The translations under genes and the position numbers were made by a program. From Melieria omissa (lineage: Eukaryota; Arthropoda; Insecta; Diptera; Ulidiidae), in contig OZ020267.1 of the NCBI GenBank assembly GCA_963971225.1, positions 93,051,648 to 93,115,647 on the forward strand: a DNA stretch of 64,000 bases, given 5' to 3'. The notes below the pieces were generated by a model. The model searched no databases, had not been told where the DNA came from, and was given only the letters and a program-made list of their open reading frames with translations. This document shows positions 25,401 through 34,187 of this stretch, in pieces (positions within the stretch are counted from its first letter, which is position 1; every line of letters begins with the position of its first letter).

Positions 25401-28400
25401 TATCATAAAGTGAGTGAAGATTAATTCAACGAAATCATAAAATTCATACGTGCAAAGCCGCCGGGACCTGCCTGTTGTTTATTAATTCGTACGATAGATT
25501 TTGTAGACATACTGGATGCTAAGATTCGAATAGCGATTGTGAATTTGTACAATTTACATATGTAAATTTCATAGTACAGTGGACGTCCAATATAACGAAT
25601 CTTATGTTGTAACCCCAATTTGGTAATCGAAAAATTCGTTAAATCGAACAAAATTGTTTTTGTTTTAAACCATCCTTCTTAAAGAAATAAGTCCCACATA
25701 TTCAATTTTTAACCTTCTGCCTGTCCCTTGAGATCTATTTGACCCCAGGCGGAATTAAAAACGTTTGAGCGGTCGTCTACTTGTGTTGTTTAGCGTTAAT
25801 CGCGCTTACAACCCAATAACAAATCGAGAAAAACACTTTTTGGAGCTTTCCCCTTTTCTTTTGTGATTTATGTGTAACATTTCTTCATGTTTTATCAGTA
25901 AACTATTTAACCGTTTGTTTGGGGTCATCCTGACCCTAAAGAACAGCGATTGCAATTTTGAGCAAAGCACAGAAAAGGTTAAACAAATATCTTGTTTTAT
26001 TGCAGCATTTCCAAAATACAAATATGGCTTTGTGTGGCTTGCCTCTTTACCGCAAGTAAACTTTTCTATTTGGCAATTTCTCTTGATTGATTATTGAAAT
26101 TTTAGTTTTTAAAAGAAAAAAGCCGACCGAACGCAAAACAAATCCTGTGAAAATTATCAGCAATGCATACAAACAGAATTTGAAAATGTTGGTAACTTGA
26201 CATAAAATTTGAAAGTTTTAACGTAACAAACATAAAAACAATTGAGGTGCCGTTCACTTGACGAAACCAAATATTCATTGTTATTGTAAACAATGTGAAT
26301 AAAAACCACAAACAACAAAAACAACACAAAAGTATCGTTATATCGAATAGCGAATTTCACTTTTGGTCGTAATATAGAACCATCAATGGAAAAAACTTGT
26401 CCGTACGTTAAATCGAAAATTCATTAAATGGGAAGTTCGTTATACTGGACGTCTACTGTACTACATCTTTTTAAGAACATGCACTCGTATATCTTTTTGA
26501 GAAACTTGACCCCAAAATAGTAGCCTTAAATGTGTAATTGTTTGTTTAAATGTGTATAGGTTATCTTATAATTAGGTATCGGATTTATATGCACACCAAA
26601 TATGCAAAATATATGAGTTTGTGTAGGGAAACATGATTTAAGCGGTCAAATTACTTTAAATATGGCGAAAGCCCTTTAAATAAGATATAATTAGACAGTT
26701 ATTTTCTCGTACGTATCTGACTGGGTCAATGAAGGATTACCCATTATGTCGTCCGGTCACACCACAGTGGCGTCGTGAGCAAACTAGCGACCAACAGCCG
26801 GCAACACCACAGTGGTGTCGTGCGCGAATTACAAGAAACAAACACATTTTTTATTTAGTTTCGTATGTATATCTTCGAAATTTCATGAAAGTACTATGAG
26901 ATTAGTGTAACTTAACAATTCATAATCTCCGGATAATGTAAAAAACGGCCGGCGACAAGCCAAGTAATCCGTATTAGCGCTGCCAAGCGACTAAATATTT
27001 ACAAGACGTGCGGACGGGAACTTGATTTATTGAGCCCATTGACTTAAAATTTCGCGTGCACAGCCGCGGGGTCGTGATAGTTATGGAATCAAAATTTTTT
27101 TATTGAAAGTATGAAATTCTTCCGTGCAAAGCCGGGGATAACTGGTGGTATTTCTTATATTCCAGGAATTTAGTGAAATTTGGGAAGTTCGAAACAGTTT
27201 AAAAAATCATTGTCTTTTAAATAGAATTCAAAACAAAACCTTAACTCAAATAATAACAAAACTTAAAATGGAATGTAAAAAATTAACTACTTATTACAGT
27301 AAATAACTAAAATTTCCTCCATGTTTTCTACGGTCAGTATATGCCGTACACCAGCTCGTGGAGTACGAAAACGTTCATTATTCTTGTATGCTGGGCATTG
27401 CTGACTCCAAAAAATAGCTGAGTAAGCCAAACTACAACATCCTCAATAATGATCGTAAGAACATCATTCTCGGAATAACAAAAGTCTGGGATTGTCCAAT
27501 TTAACTCCCATCCCAACCCCTTACACACAGGAGCACACGAACATCACTCTTGTTAGTTTGCATAGAAAAAAATAAGTCTATATGAATATGTTTATATATA
27601 TAGCTACGCCAAATACGGCAAAAAATGGAAAAAACATGCAAAATTATGCCAAAATATTCAACAAATATATACAAAATATGCAAAAAGTATGCAAAATATG
27701 CAAAAAATATGCAAAATATGCAAAAAGTATGCAAAATATGCAAAAATATGCAAACACATGCAAATATGCACTGCATATGTTAGCTCATTCTTAATATTTT
27801 TCAACAAAAATAGTTCCTGTCTTGGTCCCGTTCAAATCCGATGCTCCAAAAAAATTTGCATTTGCATATAATTCTGATTACTACTTATAATATTTTTAAA
27901 AAAATGCTTATCGTTTTCTAAATGATAAGTAGTTGAAGGAACTTTTTAAATTTACTAGCTCAATATTCTAATGAAAATGTTTTTTTTTTTAACCTAAATC
28001 AAGCTCATTCAAATATGTACACTCACGTAACTAATTCCTTTACTAGCAACAAAAACCTGAATGTCGAGGGGATGTACGAGAGCGGTACAGAAATTTTCTT
28101 CAATTGCATTCCAAGTGCAGCTGGTGAACGGAATACGTGGAAAATTATTTGTGAAAACGGACAATGGATCGGCCGTTCATATAATTGCGGTAAGGCGCTA
28201 ATGATCTAATTTACCCCCAGGATAGTTTACTCAATGTCAAAATTTTTAGCTAATGGCACTTGCTTGTTCAGGAACAATGAGCCCAATGTCGTAAGTTTCT
28301 ATAATGATTTAGAAATTCGTGAAGATACCGTCGAATTTCCCCCGGGCTCTACTATCATATCAAGGTAATAAATATACTTTGCCTTGATAAAGATACAAAT

Positions 28401-30105
28401 AAAATTGGCATTCCAGGTGCACTGACATAGGCAAGTTTGCGATGATTGGAAGTAACGAACGGACGTGTATTCACTCAGAATGGACCGGCAATAAGCCAGC
28501 GTGCTTTGGATTGAATCAGGAGAATGACTACGCGAGTATGTTGCCCTTTGAATTTTGAAAGTAACGATTTTTAGGTGTTTCGAATTGGTGCATCTCAACA
28601 AATAAAAGCCATGCAGGGGCGCACACAAGCGGGTTTGGGGTTCAACCCCCTTCCAAATACCGCTGTCTTGCATATGGTTTCAACCGGTATTCGACTCAAA
28701 AGTTGTGTACGAAATCGCCACAAAATTAAATCCTGAAATCCCTGGCGCCACTGAAGCTATGTTTAACTGAAACGTGTGTAATGTTTTGTTTTTATTACTA
28801 TTTTATTAGTGGAAAAGGCACCCACAATTCTTTTCCGTCACCAAAATGGACCAATTGCCCAAAGTAATGACGGGAAATTGATAGTGTACCCCGGCACGAT
28901 TTTACATATGGAGTGCCTGTGGATGAGACGTTTCGGTAATCCAAAATGGAATGTCAGTCACGATTTCAGGTTAATATCTACATTACTCTGTATTATAAAA
29001 GGTAGTTTTATATTTAATTAATTTACTGCTACATCTACATTACTCTATATTATAAAAGGTAGTCTTATATTTAATTAATTTAAATTAATTATAAATGTTT
29101 CATCTTTTAGAAACTATTCGGAGGGCTGGGTCACAGATGCTGACGAGGGTCGAGATGCTTCTCTTGAATACAGGCTTAGCATTTTTAATGCTGTGGACGA
29201 AGATTCAGGTATTTATTCTTGCCAAACGCCCGCTAGACACGAGCATTCCGTCGAGGTTGTTGTAAAAACCATCAGTTGCCCCGAAATTCCAATACGCCGC
29301 GGCCTAATTGTAAACACAAATGACACTAAGCTTAGTACACGGGTGCTCCTCTCCTGTGCTAATGGGAATTCACTGATTGGGGCATCAGAGCTGTTTTGCC
29401 TTCCCAGTGGCAATTGGAGCGCACCTTTGCCAGTTTGCGAGAGTGTAGAATGCGGTGACATACCGCTGCCCAATAACGTCAGCTCACCGCGTGTTGCGGT
29501 GCTGTCTCGAGAGGTTGGAGGTAGGGCCGCATTTTCATGTGCTTCCGGTTATGGTCTGCGCGGCCCGTCAGAGGCTGTGTGCCTGCCATCCGGTGAGTGG
29601 GCAACTCCGTTTCCAACGTGCGTTGAGGTCCAGTGCGACAACCCCGGCGCTCCGTTAAATGGCTACGCCCAGGGCTCGGCACCATACCGTGCCGGGGACG
29701 TAGTGCAGTTCAATTGCAATCCGGAATACATGATGCAAGGCCAACCCATAATAGCATGCCAAGACAATGGACGGTGGTCAGGAGGACTACCGAAATGCGT
29801 ACAGGCTTGTTCATATCCGGGTACTTTCTTTTTGAGCTCAGTGTAATCTTCTCTTTGCCTACACTAATGCGTGATGCCTTTATATCCCACTCATACTGCA
29901 CTTAGGTACTGCAATTAGTGGCCGCATGTCATCAGTCAAGTTCTATTATGCAATCGGTGAAAGTATTACGTTCACCTGTGACGCTGGGCTGGAGTTACGT
30001 GGCGCTAAGATGCTGAAGTGCTTGAAAAATGGCAAGTGGTCCAGTGCCATACCAACATGTGTATCCCAGGACCAGGCCAACAAGCATATCGTTGCAATGG
30101 GATAG
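13499..30105 (+). CDS. Hasp: Secreted WAP-sushi-Ig synaptic matrix protein, LEV-9/Hasp family (18 exons, 1644 aa)
   Basis: Likely a synaptic-cleft scaffold; in worms LEV-9 clusters acetylcholine receptors and in flies Hasp captures Hig. Exons: 13499-13550, 14152-14427, 14489-14668, 14738-14929, 15006-15185, 17726-17908, 17974-18704, 18766-19054, 19119-19925, 19990-20153, 20240-20347, 20424-20749, 28047-28189, 28250-28364, 28417-28535, 28810-28969, 29111-29820, 29906-30105. They sum to 4935 nt, a whole number of codons, mostly with phase-1 junctions typical of extracellular modules. Residues 1-16 are a signal peptide. A Asp/Glu stretch precedes an eight-cysteine WAP domain (about 65-108). CCP modules follow to about residue 690, then a basic linker with furin-like sites (RKRRS near 640; RRRRKRS near 860), more CCPs, one Ig domain (about 1290-1395, ending DSGIYSCQ) and four final CCPs. 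Exon 5 could start 3 nt later. The 7.3-kb intron 12 is full of transposons. Confidence 0.87.
15504..15674. repeat. Small inverted repeat in intron 5
   Basis: AAAGTTACCGCAAAT (15504-15518) recurs inverted as ATTTGCGGTAACTTT (15660-15674) across about 170 bp. It could be a tiny MITE, but no clear target duplication is visible. Confidence 0.4.
16111..16554. mobile_element. CAC-ended foldback element (short copy)
   Basis: Starts CACAGTACAACA and ends GTTGTACAGTG. The arms are inverted copies for about 90 bp (the segment GTATATTTCTGAAAAAGG near 16160 pairs with CCTTTTTCAGAAATATAC near 16510). It is 444 bp long and non-coding. No clean target duplication is seen (AAA left, TAA right). The end sequence places it in the same family as the elements at 3799 and 21951. 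It lies in intron 5 of the Hasp-like gene. Confidence 0.7.
16731..17663. mobile_element. TA-flanked DNA element with iterated GGTGGCACCTTACAAAG motif
   Basis: Terminal inverted repeats begin TGTAGGGGAATTCTTTGTAA and continue to GGTGCCACCCC. A TA lies outside each end (16729-16730, 17664-17665), as for Tc1/mariner-type elements. The motif GGTGGCACCTTACAAAG or a close variant occurs at least five times inside (near 16755, 17245, 17270, 17618, 17636). No transposase ORF was found in the 933 bp. It lies in intron 5 of the Hasp-like gene. Confidence 0.75.
20961..24638. mobile_element. TA-flanked inverted-repeat element, split by a nested foldback
   Basis: Ends are AGGGTATTCAT and its inverse ATGAATACCCT, each bordered by TA. 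A second inverted pair inside, GTGGAATTATA-AGGTGGAGTAA, lies near 21092 and 24205. The element was originally about 1.5 kb; the CAC-ended foldback at 21951-24097 is inserted in it. No coding sequence was recognised. It is in the large intron 12 of the Hasp-like gene. Confidence 0.65.
21951..24097. mobile_element. CAC-ended foldback element with about 750-bp arms and TTA target duplication
   Basis: Starts CACTGTACAACA, ends TGTTGTACTGTG, and is flanked by TTA on both sides (21948-21950, 24098-24100). The arms (to about 22710 and from about 23350) are inverted copies with few differences, so the duplication or insertion is fairly recent. Each arm itself holds two copies of a unit of about 210 bp that contains CGGAGYCGCTGA (near 22015 and 22495 on the left, 23550 and 24035 inverted). 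The spacer of about 640 bp has no transposase-like frame. Confidence 0.82.
24660..25410. repeat. Degenerate tandem repeat, unit about 135 bp
   Basis: The phrase 'TCAAAATCTGAC-GGGTCAACGATGGGTTAA' recurs in diverged form near 24690, 24820, 24955, 25110 and 25225, roughly every 120-150 bp. The intervening 'CCATTGACTTCAAA-TGGTGAAAGC' also recurs. Further diverged copies lie near 26640-26745 and 27035-27130, beyond the pogo-like element. It looks like an old satellite-like array in intron 12 of the Hasp-like gene. Confidence 0.6.
25577..26458. mobile_element. Pogo/Tigger-like non-autonomous element
   Basis: Left end CAGTGGACGTCCAATATAAC pairs with right end GTTATACTGGACGTCTACTG. TA flanks both sides (25575-25576, 26459-26460). 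CAG...CTG ends with TA duplications and 'GTTATA/TTAAATCGAA' subterminal phrases are typical of pogo/Tigger elements. The 882-bp interior has no intact transposase. It interrupts the degenerate tandem array. Confidence 0.72.
27600..27775. repeat. Short tandem repeat of ATGCAAAATATGCAAAAAGT type
   Basis: About 15 imperfect copies of a 9-12 bp unit (TATGCAAAA). Unit length varies and there are no unique spacers, so this is a minisatellite and not a CRISPR array. It lies in intron 12 of the Hasp-like gene. Confidence 0.85.
28614..28753. mobile_element. hAT-type MITE (140 bp)
   Basis: Ends CAGGGGCGCAC and, inverted, CAGTGGCGCCAGG. Flanking 8-mers are AAGCCATG and AAGCTATG (one mismatch). The interior 'GGTTTGGGGTTCAACCCCC' resembles the MITE at 4461. 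It lies in intron 15 of the Hasp-like gene. Confidence 0.7.
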
Positions 30106-30209
30106 TAATAGAATTAATACACAAACTATTCACTTAAATGTAACGTATCAAATGCAACAAAATGAAAAATTCTTTGCGATTTATCATGTGGCTTAAGCTT
30201 AATTATTTT

Positions 30210-30215
30210 AATAAA
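30210..30215 (+). terminator. Polyadenylation signal of the Hasp-like gene
   Basis: AATAAA lies about 105 bases after the TAG stop codon in AT-rich sequence; it is the first canonical signal downstream. Confidence 0.5.
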
Positions 30216-30343
30216 TTTAATTAAATCCAACTATATACAAATTATTAAGCTATATGTTCTATATTTTATATAGCTTGGCTCCTTTCTAATCATTGTCGTG
30301 AACAATGAACATGTAAACAACGTTGACAGATTTATTAAAAAAT

Positions 30344-30940
30344 TTAGAGTCTTATTTCAGAGGCAAACAGCGCAATATGCAGAACGATTTTTAATAGCGT
30401 TGTTGTATCATATTGCTCATAGTTAGTTCGTATACGATAGTCGTTGCCAATAAGAATAGGGCCGAAAATTTTGCGACGTATCTTCCTCTCGAACACCTCG
30501 AGGGCCGCTGTGTCACTACGCGACAGTGTCCATGATTCTGCGCCATAGAGACGCACGGCAGAATAAGCGTCCTAGCAAGTTTTGTCGGTTGAGGGAGGTC
30601 TCTGCCACTTAGTTGCCTACCGAGATCATAGTAGCACCTATTGGCAAGAGTAATCCTTCACATCTCCAGGCTGACATCATTGCTGCTGTTTATGCCAAGG
30701 TAGACGAATTTTACCGAATTCTATTCTGTATAAAGACAACGACGTAGCACAGCGAATAAACATCCAGCGGCTACGCTGGCTTGGCCATGTCTGCCATATG
30801 GACGACGAAGCTCCAGCAAAAAAGGTGTTCGATGCGAAGAGGGAGGCCGCGTGTCCGGTGGAAGGGCCAAGTTGAAGAGGCCCTATCTTCTCTTAGTGTG
30901 ACCAACTGGAGAAGGAGTGCACAAAGCACTCCTTACGTAA
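30344..30940. pseudogene. LINE fragment with internal inversion
   Basis: On the minus strand, 30344-30720 encodes RT-thumb-like residues (YGAESWTL, ERKIRRKIFGP). On the plus strand, 30730-30940 encodes the following segment (RLRWLGHVCHMDDEAP). Both match the reverse-transcriptase ORF at 62547-63977, where the same segments are joined in one orientation. The switch near 30725 is the 5'-inversion pattern left by twin priming of LINE integration. The fragment lies just beyond the 3' end of the Hasp-like gene and is not functional. Confidence 0.8.
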
Positions 30941-30960
30941 GTAAGTTATATCCTATTATA

Positions 30961-32446
30961 ATCTTCTTATGCACCAGTTAAGTGAAAAATTTCTTTCGCG
31001 GTTTTCTGTTTCTTTTTCAAGAAGGTTTGTTCTCTTTGTGTAAATTTTGCGATATTAAAATTAATCAAAAAAACTTCTAGTCGAGTCTTTACTTTGAACA
31101 ATAACAACAAGAAAATAATTTTTTTTTTTCAAGCGTTATATGAAATTGTCAAATGAATTCACTTGATACCATTTGTTAGCATACGAACCAAACATAGTAA
31201 GTCTTTATATGTTTCACAGTAATCTTCGTAGTGCTTCTTAACAGTTCCAGCGCCTATCCAGCCATTGAAGTGTTTTTTGAAAATTTAGTGCAAAAACGAA
31301 CATTAACAACATTTCTGATTTAAAACTATTTTGTTCTGGAGATTTGAGGTGACCAGCGTTCTGGTTGATCTACCAAAGTTTATTACGAACGAATACTGGT
31401 GATGAAATATTGGTCGTTTACAATAAATTGAACAAACAAGACCATGATGTAAGTGTGAACCTGAATTGCATTAAAAACAGATCATGCTATCAATTTGGTG
31501 AGAACACAAAGATGTTGTGTATTTTGAGGTGCTTTAAAGGAACGAAACGATCAATTCAGATGTTTAATGTCAACAATAAATTAAACTGAGGAAGTAAGCC
31601 AAGAAAAACGGCCAGAATTGGCAGCTCATGAAGGAATCGTATCCCACCACCGTAATGCAAGGCCTCAAACATTTTTGATGACATGTAAACAAATGTCTAC
31701 GATATTAAGAAGATAGTCAAAAAGCATGGAATCAAAAGCTATTTCATAATCTACAATGGCATGCTAAGATTTTTACTCTTTTGTAGCGCAAGGCCTGTTA
31801 CAATACTCTCTATCGTCAGCTGATCTCTACAACCCATAGTTCGTTCACTGCTCCTTTTTTGCTCTTCGTTTATAATATTATCTGAGCAATGATAACAAAT
31901 TTTGTATGGTAGTCATCTTTTTGAGCCAAATATTGTGCAACTGCTCTATACTAGTCTGGTTTAATTGTTTGTCCCTTCTGCAGCATTGTATACTTTTACT
32001 GGCGTTATAATTGCGTTGTGCATGAAAACAATTTGTATTGTTGTTATAATGCTTTTATTATTATTTTGTTTTATTTTCAAGTACTCAATTGTCTTTGGTT
32101 TATCGGGGTATTCATGCGGCTTTACATATCCCGCGAGAAAATAATTTAATGGCGTCAAATCGCACGTATAGTTTATCGAATTAATTGCTCGGTTATTACC
32201 ACCATAAAATATTAACTTCCTTAATATTTTTAACTTTTTTTAATTTGAATAGAATACTAATTCTTGTCAAGGAAATGTAATGCTAAAACAGCTGTGAACT
32301 AAATAATCATATTTGCAAAGTAAATTCTAAGGGGTGAGACAATTTTTCTGAGGGCGTAGTGAAATAAATCAAGTGTTGCAAGTAGTGACATTTATCAAAA
32401 TCGGCAATCTTAATTTGGCATATAAAAAAAGAAAAAGTAAACAAAT
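30961..32446. other. Intergenic, no gene seen
   Basis: AT-rich sequence with only short ORFs. The 31365-31589 frame has no recognisable domain. Probably decayed repeats. Confidence 0.5.
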
Positions 32447-32454
32447 GTCCTTAC

Positions 32455-33087
32455 CATAGTCAAATAATAAAGTCATCCCGATAGTGGCATTTTATTTCAA
32501 GTACTCTTATTTTGACAACTGTTCTGTCAAAGTATTTTGAATTCAACTCATTCGACATTTTTTTCGGTTTTAACCCTTTTTCAAATGTGTATTCAAATAG
32601 CTATAAACAATGAAATGTATATGTTGTGTATTTATACAAATATACAGAAAACACATAAACATAGATATGCAAGGGTGATACGTATCATATAAGAAATTAT
32701 TTTAATAATGCGAATGGGTTTTACGGAACAGTTTCAAAAAGTTATCATCTAAGTGTAATGCCTTCATCAATGTCTTCAGGTGCAGCGTTCATCTATTTCA
32801 CTGGGTACACAAAACATTGAAATTTGTTGGTCCCTTGTGGTTTTGCAACTGCAGCACGTCGCTGACATTTTTGATTTTCACTGCAATGCACTTCAGTTAA
32901 AATTTTCAAATAAATTTTCAATCAAATATTTTTTAAATATTTTATATTATGAATGAAAAGGTTAAAATTTGACAGAAAAATTTCATTCATGTGAGAATGT
33001 AGAGAAAACATAAATGCCAGCTATCAAAATAAGAGTACGTAAACAAATAGACGTCACCTATCGGGATGACTTTATTATTTGACTATG
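32455..33087. mobile_element. P-element superfamily MITE (633 bp)
   Basis: Perfect terminal inverted repeats of about 30 bp begin CATAGTCAAATAATAAAGTC and continue ATCCCGATAG. Perfect 8-bp target duplications GTCCTTAC flank it (32447-32454, 33088-33095). A subterminal inverted repeat, GTACTCTTATTTTGACA, lies inside each end. CAT ends, about 31-bp repeats, 8-bp duplications near GTCCGGAC and an internal inverted repeat are all P-element features. No transposase is present. Confidence 0.85.
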
Positions 33088-33095
33088 GTCCTTAC

Positions 33096-34080
33096 TTGAC
33101 TCGTAAAATTGCCTAAAGTTTCAAGTGAATTCAAAATTGAATTTTTGGAGACAAATTAACAATTGCGCTATGTTCTTGAGAAAACCGTAGTGAAAAACAA
33201 AAATCAAGATGCGCTTTCAAAAGTGTTTACCTCTTTTGGAAAGTTCAAAGACATTTTTAATTGAAATTTTCGTTCGCTTGAAATATGTAGAATATTCTTA
33301 GCAAGAAAAGTATGCAATATATTTTTATTTAAATATTGAAGTGTGTAGAGCATAGAGGCAGCAAAAAAGCAAGAAAATCTTTAGTCAGCAGCCGGAAAAG
33401 AGCTGCTCTATGAGCTACGACAAGAGGACATGAACCAAGGCACATTAATACACATTAATTAGAGAGAGTTTGACATTAGCTGCCAAATGAAGTTCCAATG
33501 AGGCAATGAAAATACTTTGAAATGACTCACTTGAAATTACGCATTTGGGCTCAATATAAACGTAGTATAAGTAGCAGTGTGACTTACATTTAAAACATAC
33601 TGAACCAGCTGCGGCTTCATGGATTTTTTAAACGTAATTTAACACGATTTTACAAACGCGCTGACGAAGCGCTGACTTTTTAAGTTGGTATAATAGGTAA
33701 AAGAAAGTAAAAAAATAAATTTTCTTCACTGTTTAAACCCTGCAGGAAAAATGTAGTCAGTTGGCAAAAGTAACTAATTTTAAACTACTTATTTGTAACT
33801 GATTAAAAAATCATGCATGGCTACACAGTTCAGTCAGTGACTACGTGACGCGAAACTGAGAGAAGGACTGTGAAAAAAGCCACAATACACACATACAATT
33901 CACAAATACTCTCACATAACAGCTGATACTCCGGCCCCACAGCTGATATTCCTGACTCCATACAAACTGAAAATGGAGGGTTGTTGTGTTGGTCAATTCC
34001 AAAATGGAGGGTTGTTGTGCTGGTCAATTTTCATGGGTGAGGGTTATCGTTGTGGTTCATTTTTAATTGCATAGAACATT
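33096..34080. other. Intergenic, no gene seen
   Basis: AT-rich. A TGACTACGTGACGCGAAACTGAGAG phrase near 33838 has a similar partner (TGACTATATGACGCGAAAGTGAGAG) near 48992, so part of it is a dispersed repeat. Confidence 0.5.
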
Positions 34081-34187
34081 AATTTATTTTATTTATTTTA
34101 TTTATTTTATTTATTAAATTAAGTCTAATCAAATTACAGACTTTGAGAAATAAGGGGAGTAAATTCAAACAAATTCGGAAAATATTC

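Noticed and set aside
26760..26830. CACCACAGTGGCGTCGTG repeated twice, as a possible operator or RSS-like pair
   Set aside because: Only two copies, with no spacer or nonamer partner; probably a small tandem duplication.
27501..27794. Repeat array at 27600-27775 as CRISPR or as a Tyr/Phe/Cys-rich gene
   Set aside because: Units are 9-12 bp with no unique spacers, in a eukaryotic intron; the ORFs follow the repeat period.
28015..28046. Acceptor AAATCAAG before 28000 for exon 13 of the Hasp-like gene
   Set aside because: The phase does not match the preceding exon; TTTACTAG at 28046 does and has a better pyrimidine tract.
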